Positions 7,609-15,975 are shown, counted from the first letter of the stretch. The stretch is 26,381 nucleotides of DNA from a virus (IMGVR_UViG_3300046834_000012:1-26381), one strand, 5' to 3'. Made by a program: numbers and translations. The notes: a model not told the origin generated them from the letters alone.

Positions 7609-8860
7609 TACCGAAGTTTAGCTGTAGATACATTAAAAGAGCCTGGTGAGTCTGAGGATCAATCTGTCCGCGCTTCAACATTTCGTCTGCTTGAGCCATG
7701 TACCATTCAGGAGTTGTTTCGACGAAGCTACCTGGCACGGGATTACGCTTGTCTTCAACTTTACCGTATACAGCTTCTGGACTTCTTTGTAATTGAGTAA
7801 AAGCACCCGCCACAGATTGCTGCATATTTGGAGGTAGCTGGCCCATAAAAGAATCAGGAGTTAATGGCTGCTGTTTCTGATTCATCTGTCCTTGCAACAT
7901 CTGCCAAAGCATTTCTTGCCTTCTTGCTGTTTCACTTTGTGCAGATTGCTGTGCCTGACCTAACTGAGTATTAGCCTGGTTCAACTGATCTGCATATGCA
8001 GATTGAATGCCTGAAGTTCTTTCAGCTTCAACCTGGCCCAAGTAGTCTTGCAGCTGAGAAAGCATATCTGTAGAGATTTCGTTACCAGTCATAGTTGCAT
8101 TGGGAGAACCCTCACGATAATACGTAGAGTCCATCTGTCCCATGTCCATATAACGCTGTTCTTGTCCTGCTTGATTTTCAGCTGCTGCGACTAAGGCGTC
8201 TTCAACAGGAGCTTGCTGTTCTTCTAATACATCAGGAAGTGCAGCTTCAATACCTAGACTCTTAAAGAGCTCACCTTGCTCATCAGAGACACGAGCATAA
8301 TCACCCTTGATATTACTTCTCAAAGAACCATAAAGAGATTCAATTTCTTGCTTAGCTGCATCTGCCTGTGCAATCTGTTCAGGAGCAAGACGTTCATAAT
8401 CATTGGACAAGGCACGATACATATCCTTGACTTGCCCTGTGGCGCGTCCTGTTCTTGCTTCGGCAGATTTAGCTCTTTGATCATAAATTGGATCAATAGC
8501 TTTTCGAACTTGATTCATTAAATCTTCTTTATCAACGCCCGTAGGCATGTTAACAGGTGATTGAAGTTGTTCTAGTAATTGCTGATATAAATCCATTAAA
8601 GGATCAGATTGTTCTACTTGCTGCCCACGTCCAGATAAATCAACAGCTTGCCTAGCAGCATCACTAATTGCAGCACCAATATTAGGAAAAGAACCGCCAG
8701 AGGCAGAACGATTTCCCATTCCTCCATGACCTAAACGTAAAGGTCCAGAAGACTGATTCTGTGCTGCATTTCCAAATTGTCGACCAATATACTGCACACG
8801 AGGACTCTGTACTAATCGAGCTAAGAGTGCTCCAATATCATCGCCGCCAAATAATCCCAT
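7601..8860 (-). CDS. Gln-rich coiled-coil virion protein, 419 aa (probable internal virion protein)
   Basis: A 419-residue protein beginning MGLFGGDDIGALLARLVQSP, with a Gly/Ser/Asn-rich segment and then long heptad-like Gln- and Glu-rich helices (for example QAQQSAQSETARRQEMLWQM). The C terminus is ordinary and helical (QIDPQTHQALLMYLQLNFGN). No catalytic motif is visible. Such Gln-rich coiled-coil proteins next to a giant ejection-type protein are typical of podovirus internal core proteins. ATG start 8860 lies two bases after the upstream stop. The assignment rests on composition and neighbours. Confidence 0.62.
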   Translation of the reverse strand: MGLFGGDDIGALLARLVQSPRVQYIGRQFGNAAQNQSSGPLRLGHGGMGNRSASGGSFPNIGAAISDAARQAVDLSGRGQQVEQSDPLMDLYQQLLEQLQSPVNMPTGVDKEDLMNQVRKAIDPIYDQRAKSAEARTGRATGQVKDMYRALSNDYERLAPEQIAQADAAKQEIESLYGSLRSNIKGDYARVSDEQGELFKSLGIEAALPDVLEEQQAPVEDALVAAAENQAGQEQRYMDMGQMDSTYYREGSPNATMTGNEISTDMLSQLQDYLGQVEAERTSGIQSAYADQLNQANTQLGQAQQSAQSETARRQEMLWQMLQGQMNQKQQPLTPDSFMGQLPPNMQQSVAGAFTQLQRSPEAVYGKVEDKRNPVPGSFVETTPEWYMAQADEMLKRGQIDPQTHQALLMYLQLNFGNG

Positions 8861-8862
8861 AA

Positions 8863-9492
8863 TTAACCACCAATATTAAACTTTTGAGCCCTACGAAGAA
8901 GTGCTTCCTGCTTTGCAGCTTCAAGAGCTAAATCGTTTTCACGCTGATAGTTCTTACCTTGCCCCAGTAAGTCAGCTAATAATGCAGCCTGCTGCTGTTG
9001 TAATGCAGTCATCTGCTCACCGAACTTCTGCTGAAACTTTCCCTGCTCTTCACCGTAAAGACCAGACTGAATCAGACCACGAGAAGCAAATTCATTCTTT
9101 AAATCGTCTAACTGTGTGACTCGATCCCGCTCCATCGATCCACGGGTCTGATTAAACTGAGTAGTAGCTTCTCCTCTACGACGACCTAAGTCACTAAAGA
9201 AATCAGCTAAACTACGTTTTCCACCACGAACAGCTTGCTGATAAGAAGAATCAGTACCTAAATAAGAATTAATCGACGGAGGCTTCGGAGGTGCTTTATA
9301 TCCTCCACCACCGCCTCCACCTCCAGAAGAGGAATAACCTCCACCTCCAGAAGAACGAGAAGAACCTCCTCCAGAAGAGGAATGATAAGTAGGTCGTCGA
9401 GCTGCCCTAGTCTGTTGAGCATTTGCTCTCTTAACGGGCTTCTTAGCTGGCTTTACTCCTGCATATGAAGCACCAGCGCCAAGATCTAGCAT
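8863..9492 (-). CDS. Virion-associated protein with Gly/Ser hinge, 209 aa
   Basis: A 209-residue protein. A basic Ala/Lys N terminus leads to a low-complexity Ser/Gly linker (residues about 38-66, with runs of GGGG), then a Gln-rich helical domain containing SINSYLGTDSSYQQAVRGGK and NEFASRGLIQSGLYGEEQGK. The ASRGLxxSG pattern occurs in small phage virion proteins next to internal core proteins. The likely role is structural, within the tail or core. Its ATG overlaps the upstream stop by one base (TAATG). Confidence 0.6.
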   Translation of the reverse strand: MLDLGAGASYAGVKPAKKPVKRANAQQTRAARRPTYHSSSGGGSSRSSGGGGYSSSGGGGGGGGYKAPPKPPSINSYLGTDSSYQQAVRGGKRSLADFFSDLGRRRGEATTQFNQTRGSMERDRVTQLDDLKNEFASRGLIQSGLYGEEQGKFQQKFGEQMTALQQQQAALLADLLGQGKNYQRENDLALEAAKQEALLRRAQKFNIGG

Positions 9493-9668
9493 TAACTAAT
9501 CACTCCCTTATCCAGTAAATCCTGAACAACGGCAACCATTAACTTCTTATTATTTGCGGGAACTTCTTCCCACGGCTTTGCACTAGCTTCTCGTGTTTCG
9601 TAACTAAACTGAGGAGCCTGTCGCTCATATGATTCATGAAACGCCTTTGCAATCTCTTCTGCATCCAT
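9492..9668 (-). CDS. Small conserved phage protein with YETREAS motif, 58 aa
   Basis: A 58-residue protein. The first 20 residues are MDAEEIAKAFHESYERQAPQ, followed by FSYETREASAKPWEEVP and a helix NNKKLMVAVVQDLLDKGVIS. The pattern HE-x-YE-R-x-AP-x5-YETREAS-x4-W-x2-VP-x2-N-x3-M belongs to a widespread short phage and actinobacterial family of unknown biochemical role. It is joined to both neighbours by one-base TAATG overlaps, which fixes both ends. Confidence 0.85.
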   Translation of the reverse strand: MDAEEIAKAFHESYERQAPQFSYETREASAKPWEEVPANNKKLMVAVVQDLLDKGVIS

Positions 9669-9883
9669 TAAGGAATCTCTCTCTGATAGTCGGCACTCAT
9701 AAAGTTACGATTCTTCATTGCCTTAAGTCGACGCTCCATTGCTTCACGTCGTGCAGCGTACTTTAAATCTCTAGTTCTATAACCAGTCGGATCTACAGGA
9801 CCAATGTTCGGCGCGCTTCTTCCACCACCGTAAACTTTATCCCCGGCAGCATAGGGATTGAACTGTCCTCCTGTATACATCAA
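9668..9883 (-). CDS. Small basic protein of the tail region, 71 aa
   Basis: A 71-residue protein beginning MMYTGGQFNPYAAGDKVYGG, with a Gly/Pro-rich first half (SAPNIGPVDPTGY) and a basic helical second half (RREAMERRLKAMKNRNFMS). It lies directly after the propeller-like tail protein. The layout is typical of tiny virion proteins that fill positions between tail components, but the family is not identified. It ends in a TAATG overlap with the YETREAS gene. Confidence 0.6.
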   Translation of the reverse strand: MMYTGGQFNPYAAGDKVYGGGRSAPNIGPVDPTGYRTRDLKYAARREAMERRLKAMKNRNFMSADYQREIP

Positions 9884-9895
9884 TTAGGTGCCTCC

Positions 9896-11476
9896 TTACG
9901 AAATCTTAGCAGAAACTAGCTGCTTAATTCCTACAACAGCTACAAATTGGAAAAGTTTAGTTGGTTGGCTAGGACTGCCGTCAGTCTGCATTCTAATCGA
10001 GAAGTTAGCTTTCCTGAATCTCATAGCTTTACCGATTTTAATTACTTTATTGGTACTGGCAATGTCATCGCCTACGGTTACTTCAGTATAAGGAACAGCA
10101 CCAATAATAGGAGTTCCCCATAGCCCTAAATCAGCCCATGTTTCAGTTGTCAGAGAATCCCAGGTAATAGAGCTGATAAGAGTAATAGGCGTAACAGACC
10201 CCATAAAGTCTTCACCTGTAATAACATCTGCACCCCACCAAAACAATCTCTTATATCTAATGGGATCTGCCATATCATAATCTTTAGTAGTTGCAATACA
10301 ATACATTTTATGAGGAGAACCTGTACCTTCTACAGAACCACTAGCTCTACCATCAATAATCTTAATTACTTTATAGCCGCCTGAGCTAACATCAAAAGAA
10401 TAACCTGTATAGTAACTGTCAAGACCAGAGCCAGCCAAATCGCGGGCGCGTACGAGAGGACCGAATATATGCCACTCAATAGTCGATGTATCATCAGTTT
10501 TCATCCACTCCCCCCACGTACGAGTGCGTAACTGAAAAGAGTAAGTTCTATTATAATAACGTACAATAAGACGTTCACCTAAGGTGCTTAAGTGCTGATT
10601 CTCATAACGCACTGTCGTATTTGTAGGAAGTTGATTATCAAATACTAAAGGAACCTTAAGATTAAGCAATGTAAAGTTGAAATTGTTAATTTCGTATACT
10701 TTATTACGATGCAAGGCGTAAACAGTATTCTCATACTGTACTACACCAAAACTCCCACCAGAACCAACAACGGGATTAATCTCGCGAAGAATAGCATCTA
10801 CAGGATCCAAATCGTAAGCTAAGACATGTGTACTTTCACCCTTGAAAAGAAGGATGTTGTCCTGGTAAATTACAACGTTATTAAGGGTATCTCCATCACC
10901 TGGCTGCACATCAATAAAACTAGTACCAGGCCAAGTTGTAAAATCAGCAGCTGCTGAGAAGGTTAAACGTGAAGCATTAACAGTAGCAGATTCTCCAGGA
11001 CAAAGATAAAGTCTATTTTTATGAACTGTACACTTTTCAGCTCGGGGCATTGCTGCTACCGCTACTGCACCACCACCAGGTGTCCAAGAAATCCCACCAT
11101 TAGCACTTGTAGGTGTGGCAGGCATCCAAACTGTATTATTGTACACTTCCATAGTTTTGCATTCACGAGCAAGTCCTCCAGGACTTAGTGCCGTCCACGA
11201 ACTACCTGCATTACTACTAACAAAAGTAGCACCAGCCCTGGTAGCAAATAAATAAAGAGTGCCGCTAAAGACCACAGAACCAAAGATAAGAAGACGTTCA
11301 TTCGAGGCTCCCTGAAAAGTAACCTGAATCGCTGGTCTGCTAACTAAAGCCCCATCAATATCAAGTTCAAAGTTAAGACAATCAGTAAGTTCGTTATCCC
11401 CAACAACAACAGGATCAGAACCAATATTCAGGCCCCCACTAAAAGGCCCAAGACGTAAAACTTCAGGTCCAGCCAT
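9896..11476 (-). CDS. Tail nozzle/hub-like protein, probable beta-propeller, 526 aa
   Basis: A 526-residue beta-rich protein. Its N terminus carries the motif GPFSGGLNIGSDPVVVGDNE followed by LTDCLNFELDIDGALVSRP. This GGLN...D-x-E-L-x-D-x-x-N-x-x-x-x-x-x-G-x-L-x-x-R pattern marks tail proteins that follow adaptors in many short- and long-tailed phages. Repeated strands with Trp and Tyr suggest a propeller (for example SSNAGSSWTAL, DDTSTIEWHIF). It directly follows the gp4-like adaptor gene, matching the order adaptor then nozzle in podoviruses. No peptidase or glycosidase motif is seen. Confidence 0.7.
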   Translation of the reverse strand: MAGPEVLRLGPFSGGLNIGSDPVVVGDNELTDCLNFELDIDGALVSRPAIQVTFQGASNERLLIFGSVVFSGTLYLFATRAGATFVSSNAGSSWTALSPGGLARECKTMEVYNNTVWMPATPTSANGGISWTPGGGAVAVAAMPRAEKCTVHKNRLYLCPGESATVNASRLTFSAAADFTTWPGTSFIDVQPGDGDTLNNVVIYQDNILLFKGESTHVLAYDLDPVDAILREINPVVGSGGSFGVVQYENTVYALHRNKVYEINNFNFTLLNLKVPLVFDNQLPTNTTVRYENQHLSTLGERLIVRYYNRTYSFQLRTRTWGEWMKTDDTSTIEWHIFGPLVRARDLAGSGLDSYYTGYSFDVSSGGYKVIKIIDGRASGSVEGTGSPHKMYCIATTKDYDMADPIRYKRLFWWGADVITGEDFMGSVTPITLISSITWDSLTTETWADLGLWGTPIIGAVPYTEVTVGDDIASTNKVIKIGKAMRFRKANFSIRMQTDGSPSQPTKLFQFVAVVGIKQLVSAKIS

Positions 11477-11484
11477 AACTCCCC

Positions 11485-12138
11485 CTATTGATCGTACCCT
11501 AATACTGTAATTGTGGGGTAAGTCTCAACAGGATCCTTAGTTTCTTTATTAACAAGCATAGATACATCTTGCTGAAAGTTGTTCATATACATCAGAGCAG
11601 GTTCATGATCCTCATCTAAAAGACTAGCCTGCCACATACAGTACTTAAAGATTGTATTATGATAAATCAAAGGTAAAGGAATAGCATCCGCAGGAGCCGC
11701 CACATCCGCCGGCTTTTGGTTATAGAGTACTTTTAGACCTGCTGTGGCTGACCTATCTGGAACAGGGAAAAGAATTGCCTTATTCTCATACATTGTGAAG
11801 TAGATAGGATTAGACTGATTGTAGGCTGAACCATCCCAGCCATCAATTGAATTATCAAACTCTTGCATATTCTTGTACTTCAAGGCGCTAAAACTTAACA
11901 TATCCGTATACTTATAACGCAGAGAACGAAGAATTAACAGGTCAGCAGGCATAACGTAAGACCCTTGTGCAGCTACCAAATTAACAAAATCTGTCTTCTG
12001 CAAAGCTGCATCGTTACGCTTGACAATCTCAATTTGACTGTCATTAATCCATCGAATAATATCGTCATCTGTTACCTGTACAGCAGCGTCGTCACCGAAA
12101 ACTCGGCGTACTCTCATAATTATATCTGAGACTATCAT
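11485..12138 (-). CDS. Head-to-tail adaptor protein (gp4-like)
   Basis: A 217-residue protein beginning MIVSDIIMRVRRVFGDDAAV, then DDDIIRWINDSQIEIVKRND. The DI-x-x-RVR-x-x-x-x-D-x11-D-x-x-I-x-R-WIN-x-x-Q-x-E-I signature matches phage adaptor proteins (P22 gp4-like, DUF6682-type) that join the portal to the tail. A later beta-rich region includes PIYFTMYENKAILFPVPDRS, also usual for the family. ATG overlaps the preceding stop (ATGA). It lies between the capsid genes and the nozzle gene, as expected. Confidence 0.78.
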   Translation of the reverse strand: MIVSDIIMRVRRVFGDDAAVQVTDDDIIRWINDSQIEIVKRNDAALQKTDFVNLVAAQGSYVMPADLLILRSLRYKYTDMLSFSALKYKNMQEFDNSIDGWDGSAYNQSNPIYFTMYENKAILFPVPDRSATAGLKVLYNQKPADVAAPADAIPLPLIYHNTIFKYCMWQASLLDEDHEPALMYMNNFQQDVSMLVNKETKDPVETYPTITVLGYDQ

Positions 12139-12575
12139 GTTATGTGTTTCTGTACGGGTCCTAAATCTCTAAACTCTTCATCTCTAACTCTACCCTCATG
12201 GTGCCAACGGCTCTTCGTATTTCTACCAATAAACATCGCAAAGTCTTTTTGAGCTTCAAGTTCATCTAGATGCTTTCTCATTTGCAAAGCTTTCTGGGCT
12301 GCATTTCTAGCATCTAGATTAGCTACTACATTATTTTTATCCTGATCCATGCTCCACACACGGGCAAGAATATCTTGAGGACTAGAGAGCGAGTCAGCAT
12401 AAAGTACTACTTTATTTCTTTGTGTATCTACTACTCTAAAAATTTTAGACTTATCAACTAAATTGCCCCATTCAAACATAGGAACCATTTCAAGAGCCAA
12501 ATTATGGTCATAATCTGATAGGACCTCAGCCAAATTCTGAAATTCAGCTGAGATCCATTCATCAATTTGATCCAT
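12135..12575 (-). CDS. Hypothetical virion-region protein, 146 aa
   Basis: A 146-residue protein with an acidic N terminus (MDQIDEWISAEFQNLAEVLS), a segment KIFRVVDTQRNKVVLYADSL and a charged helix ending in RWHHEGRVRDEEFRDLGPV. It sits directly before the adaptor, where head-completion or assembly-chaperone proteins are often found, but I do not recognise it. TAATG joins it to the upstream gene and ATGA to the adaptor. Confidence 0.6.
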   Translation of the reverse strand: MDQIDEWISAEFQNLAEVLSDYDHNLALEMVPMFEWGNLVDKSKIFRVVDTQRNKVVLYADSLSSPQDILARVWSMDQDKNNVVANLDARNAAQKALQMRKHLDELEAQKDFAMFIGRNTKSRWHHEGRVRDEEFRDLGPVQKHIT

Positions 12576-13075
12576 TACTTCTTGTTGTCGGACTTGCCAT
12601 CGTCATCGACGTCAGAATCTTCGATGCCAGAGTCATCATCATCTTCAACAGGCTTAACAAACTTATCATTGTTGGGATCATCGCCAGCGAAATCGTATTC
12701 GTGCGTAACTACGTGAGTAACTCGTGCAGACTCAGTAGTGGCCTGAGCAATTCCACGATTCTGTAAATCTAAAGCAATGTCAGGGTGAAGATGTGTGCCC
12801 GAAGGAACCTGCTTAACAATAGAGTCAGAATAAACCTGAATCTTAGGGTTTGCAATGTCTTCCTTAGTAACAGAAGCACTAGGGCCATAACGAGCCGCAG
12901 TCTCTTCCGGAGTTTCTGCTGCAAGCTGTGCAGGAGTTCGATTAGGAACAGTACTAACTACAGCCTCTGAGAGCATAGGATCCTTGTCATGCTTGTTCTC
13001 GTAATTTTCGTCGACATTTTTATTAGTCAGATCTCGCAAAGTAGGTGAAGCCTTCTTAGCGGGCGTATTTGTCAT
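12575..13075 (-). CDS. Acidic, disordered hypothetical protein, 166 aa
   Basis: A 166-residue protein with a basic N terminus, a Thr/Ala/Glu-rich middle and a C-terminal acidic tail of Asp and Ser (EDDDDSGIEDSDVDDDGKSD). A central part, YSDSIVKQVPSGTHLHPDIA, looks folded. It follows an intrinsic terminator and has its own AAAGG ribosome binding site 6 bases before the ATG. The acidic tail could bind basic partners during head assembly, but that is speculation. Confidence 0.6.
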   Translation of the reverse strand: MTNTPAKKASPTLRDLTNKNVDENYENKHDKDPMLSEAVVSTVPNRTPAQLAAETPEETAARYGPSASVTKEDIANPKIQVYSDSIVKQVPSGTHLHPDIALDLQNRGIAQATTESARVTHVVTHEYDFAGDDPNNDKFVKPVEDDDDSGIEDSDVDDDGKSDNKK

Positions 13076-13092
13076 CTTAAACCTTTCGTAGG

Positions 13093-13132
13093 ATAAAAAG
13101 AGGGGCCGTAGTTTCGGAGTAAAACTACGGCC
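13093..13132 (-). terminator. Intrinsic terminator after the capsid-accessory genes
   Basis: An 11-bp perfect stem: + strand GGCCGTAGTTT at 13104-13114 pairs with AAACTACGGCC at 13122-13132 across a 7-base loop. On the - strand it is followed by CCTCTTTTT, the T run of an intrinsic terminator. It lies between the 76-aa Cys-rich gene and the 166-aa gene and would reduce transcription after the capsid block. Confidence 0.88.
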
Positions 13133-13140
13133 ATCTCAAA

Positions 13141-13371
13141 TTACTTACAGGGTTCTTCGCAAGAACACCCGTCAACAGGACTCCATGAATAACATGTGGA
13201 CGTAACACCCAGCTTATGCTCACAAGGATAATTACAGGCATCTTTACCACATCTAGAACCACAGCGTTCAGGATCATGCCAGTACCTGACAGATTCCTTA
13301 CATGTATCGCATCTTAAAAAGGGATTAGCAAAACCAATCTGCGTGTGTACTCTCACGTGTGTAACTGTCAT
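13141..13371 (-). CDS. Cysteine-rich zinc-binding-type protein, 76 aa
   Basis: A 76-residue protein with ten cysteines: C21 and C24 (RCDTCKESVRYWHDPE), C37, C41, C46, C50 (NYPCEHKLG), C60, C69, C71 and C75. His32 and His52 are further possible ligands. This is enough for two zinc sites. It is coupled by ATGA to the preceding small capsid-region gene and is followed at once by a terminator. A Cys-rich protein in the capsid block might be a small virion or assembly protein, but the function is not known. Confidence 0.72.
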   Translation of the reverse strand: MTVTHVRVHTQIGFANPFLRCDTCKESVRYWHDPERCGSRCGKDACNYPCEHKLGVTSTCYSWSPVDGCSCEEPCK

Positions 13372-13703
13372 TGATTTAATTTCTGAGCATAAATTGCAGC
13401 TGAGGCAGTTTCAGCAGCACCTGTGGCGACTGCTAATTGAATAATAATATCATCTGTGTCAAGAAGAACATCAATAATAACCGGACCAAAGGCAACTGTC
13501 TGTGCAGCAGTTTGTGGAATCCTAGCCATAATCAAAGCAGCACCAACAATTAACTTACAACCATCTTCAAGTGTATGCCTAACGACACCTGAAATAGTGT
13601 AACGACCCTTACCAGGGTCCTGAATTTGACAAATAGTAGTATTTACAAGTGTGTTAATAGGTAAAACACCAGAGCCGACCCTATTAGTTTCTGCTCTTGC
13701 CAT
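13368..13703 (-). CDS. Probable capsid accessory or decoration protein, 111 aa
   Basis: A 111-residue beta-rich protein with few charges (VLPINTLVNTTICQIQDPGK, GRYTISGVVRHTLEDGCKLI). It begins a few bases after the major capsid stop. Small beta-rich proteins immediately after the capsid gene are usually decoration or stabilising proteins. I see no specific family motif, so this is a positional inference. Confidence 0.55.
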   Translation of the reverse strand: MARAETNRVGSGVLPINTLVNTTICQIQDPGKGRYTISGVVRHTLEDGCKLIVGAALIMARIPQTAAQTVAFGPVIIDVLLDTDDIIIQLAVATGAAETASAAIYAQKLNQ

Positions 13704-13707
13704 CTTA

Positions 13708-14946
13708 TTAGCTTTCGGTAATACCAGTAATCATACCGTGGGTGTTTCGACGGTGAGTACCAAGCTGCCAGTACTTATAAAGCCGAGCACGATAAGCATC
13801 ATATTCTCCAGAAGAATCCTGAAGACGCTGCCACATATTTCCATCACGGTTCATCCAAGACCAGTCACCAGCCTGATAAATCTTAAGTTCCTTCTCATTC
13901 ATCCAATAAAGACGACCCGCCTGGCAGTCATAATCAGAAATAAGAGGAATCTCACCATTATCAGTAGTAAATGCAAGTCCAGAAAAGCCACCAGTGAACT
14001 TAGTAGTATTTACATAACGTCGCTGTTGCTCAAGAAGGTTAGCGTAAGAACGCCGAACACCAAGAGAACAGAAGCCAACAGTAGTACTTCCACCCCGAGT
14101 ACGAATTGCATCAATCATATTAAGCATACGACCTTCGGAAATAGCTCCGGCAGTCGTATCCATGTTTCCAGTCCACGTACCATGCGTAATATTGTAAAGT
14201 GCACCTGTACCATTACCAAGAGCTGTGGCGGTAGCTGCTAATCCTGCAATAATGTGTTCAAAACCAACAGGCTCTTTCTGGTGAGAACCAGTACGAACTA
14301 AGAAATCACCAACAGCAACAGCAGTAACAGCAGATCCAAGAGTAACTGTTCCTGTTGAGGCTACAATATCAGTAATTTCAATATTAGCATTGTTCAAAAC
14401 AGGAGTAACTACAGTGCTAGTTGCATCATAAACATCTACAAACATACCAATTTCAAGATACTGTAAAGCACCAGCCGCAGTATTAACAAAAGTAGTCGCA
14501 GTACCCGAAGCCGCCACAGCAAGAACACCCTGAGATGTTCCATAGACCTGACGGTTAGTCTCTTTCTTAAGACCCTCTCGAATACCTTCCATTTCCTGGT
14601 CGAGGAGTCCTGCAAAAGCCTGAGTATCGGAGTCTGCTAACTCAAAAGACTGTCCAGAAAGCTGAATGGCTCCATAGTTATAAGAAAGCCTTACCTGTGC
14701 ATCCCGGTAATCCTGAGTCTTCGGGTTAGGAAGAGCTTCCATTTCATTTCGAGCACCAATACCATGGTTTCGCTTAACGCGAACTCCAAATCGAACATAC
14801 TTACCACCAACGGAGTCATTCTTCACTCCCTCAGAGGTACGCTCGATTCGAGAAATAGTAATAACTTCAGATTGAAGCTGATCCCGAACCTTAGGCTCGT
14901 AAATCTCCTTCAGAATATTAGCAGCGGTAGTAAGTGTGGTAGTAAT
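13708..14946 (-). CDS. Major capsid protein, apparent ATT start
   Basis: About 412 residues, the shell subunit. The N terminus in frame reads TTTLTTAANILKEIYEPKV then RDQLQSEVITISRIER, and continues GGKYVRFGVRVKRNHGIGAR. This is a typical start for this family (AANILKE-x-Y...L...I-x-R-I-E-x-x...GGK-x-V). No ATG, GTG or TTG lies between the in-frame stop at 14976 and the GTG at 14826, which would remove the first 40 residues including this conserved part. ATT at 14946 has GGAGG 9 bases upstream and gives an N terminus of expected length; GTC at 14952 is too close to the ribosome site. A beta-rich insertion (about residues 150-220) precedes FEHIIAGLAAT. The scaffold gene lies upstream. Confidence 0.85.
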   Translation of the reverse strand: MTTTLTTAANILKEIYEPKVRDQLQSEVITISRIERTSEGVKNDSVGGKYVRFGVRVKRNHGIGARNEMEALPNPKTQDYRDAQVRLSYNYGAIQLSGQSFELADSDTQAFAGLLDQEMEGIREGLKKETNRQVYGTSQGVLAVAASGTATTFVNTAAGALQYLEIGMFVDVYDATSTVVTPVLNNANIEITDIVASTGTVTLGSAVTAVAVGDFLVRTGSHQKEPVGFEHIIAGLAATATALGNGTGALYNITHGTWTGNMDTTAGAISEGRMLNMIDAIRTRGGSTTVGFCSLGVRRSYANLLEQQRRYVNTTKFTGGFSGLAFTTDNGEIPLISDYDCQAGRLYWMNEKELKIYQAGDWSWMNRDGNMWQRLQDSSGEYDAYRARLYKYWQLGTHRRNTHGMITGITES

Positions 14947-14972
14947 AGCGACTGCCCTCCAACATAGACTAA

Positions 14973-15005
14973 ATTATAAAATAATAGAATTTTAAAATAA
15001 TTCAA
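14973..15005 (-). promoter_or_regulatory. Possible promoter for the major capsid gene
   Basis: On the - strand a perfect TATAAT lies at 14978-14973, 26 bases before the proposed ATT start. A TTGAAT at 15005-15000 could be a -35 element, but the spacer is 21 bases, longer than usual. The 66-base gap between scaffold and capsid genes is AT-rich, whereas most genes in this operon overlap. The -10 is convincing by sequence; promoter activity is inferred. Confidence 0.33.
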
Positions 15006-15035
15006 CTACGTTGAGGATTTAAGCCCTCAGTACTA

Positions 15036-15785
15036 CTAATTATCGCGTTGCTGGTTCGCGTGGTCTAACATCTGGGCAACTAAATTCTTAGTACCCTTGT
15101 TGTCTAACTTAGTAGGATCAACTGCACGTGAGGGAATGCTCCCACTAGCTCCCATAATCATAGGAGCCGGACGGGTCTTACGGATACTACTAACAAAATT
15201 AGAATGCTCCTGGTAAGCCTCTTCAGGCGAATTACCATTCTGCATCATACGCATAAGAATCTGTTGTTCAGCAATATCATCAATGTCACCGTACTTTTTC
15301 TTAAGACCATTCATATCAGCTTCAAGCTGAGCATCCATTGCAGCAGCTTCCTGCTCTTTAACAGAACCATTACGCTGTGCAATCATAATCTGAGACATCG
15401 TCTCAACTTGCTGCCTCAGCGTTGCCAGCTCTGGATTATCCTGCGAAGGAGGCGTTCTTTCTAGCTTATCTACAACTTTTTCAGCTTGTGCAGGTGTAAT
15501 ACCTAAAGATTTACCAATAGCTTCATAAACCTGCTGAGGATTATTCTCAATAACAGATTGAATCTGAAGTGCAGTATTAACGTGATCAGGAGTAATTCCC
15601 GACTTCTGGAAATCATCCCAAGGCTTATAAGCCTCTAGCTGGCTCTGGTACTGAGAAACTCGCTCCTTTAGCTTAGGAGCTAACTCTCCACGAACCTCTT
15701 CAGGAAAAGCGCCTACAATATCGTTCCACTCCGGACCTAAACCTTCCACCAAAGGAAGATCACCGGGGGGATTTGGCTGACCCAT
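15036..15785 (-). CDS. Capsid scaffolding protein
   Basis: A 249-residue acidic, helical protein directly upstream of the capsid gene, the usual scaffold position. It begins MGQPNPPGDLPLVEGLGPEW and has ELAPKLKERVSQYQSQLEAY, a long Gln/Glu-rich helix (LATLRQQVETMSQIMIAQRN) and a basic C-terminal part (HANQQRDN end, preceded by RKTRPAPM). The acidic N-terminal part, coiled centre and basic end match podovirus scaffolds. ATG 15785 has GAAGG 6 bases upstream and overlaps the preceding gene by 26 bases. Confidence 0.82.
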   Translation of the reverse strand: MGQPNPPGDLPLVEGLGPEWNDIVGAFPEEVRGELAPKLKERVSQYQSQLEAYKPWDDFQKSGITPDHVNTALQIQSVIENNPQQVYEAIGKSLGITPAQAEKVVDKLERTPPSQDNPELATLRQQVETMSQIMIAQRNGSVKEQEAAAMDAQLEADMNGLKKKYGDIDDIAEQQILMRMMQNGNSPEEAYQEHSNFVSSIRKTRPAPMIMGASGSIPSRAVDPTKLDNKGTKNLVAQMLDHANQQRDN

Positions 15786-15975
15786 AACCGACCTTCATTC
15801 TTTTCAACCTACGACGAATAGCTAACTTCTTACTATCTTCTTCTTCAACATTAACACGGCTTCTAAAAGCAGAAGGAGTCTCACTACTTCCAATAGTAGA
15901 GCCACTTAGTCTTGAAGTAGGAGTACTCCCTGTACGTTTATAATAGTCTGAGTAACCAGTTGCAGCGCCGGCCAT
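15760..15975 (-). CDS. Small basic protein, 71 aa
   Basis: A 71-residue Ser/Arg-rich protein (MAGAATGYSDYYKRTGSTPT) with a basic helical end (KKLAIRRRLKRMKVGYG). Its charge pattern resembles the small basic protein in the tail region (9668-9883), though no clear sequence match is seen. It overlaps the scaffold gene by 26 bases and shares its first base with the upstream stop. Function unknown. Confidence 0.55.
   Translation of the reverse strand: MAGAATGYSDYYKRTGSTPTSRLSGSTIGSSETPSAFRSRVNVEEEDSKKLAIRRRLKRMKVGYGSAKSPR

Noticed and set aside
9295-9378. Triplet repeat or microsatellite locus
   Set aside because: The GGA/TCC-rich stretch is simply the Gly/Ser linker of the 209-aa virion protein.
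13651-14241. 196-codon + strand frame opposite the capsid gene
   Set aside because: Antisense shadow of a strongly supported capsid gene. Its Thr/Ser/Ile-rich composition mirrors capsid codons.
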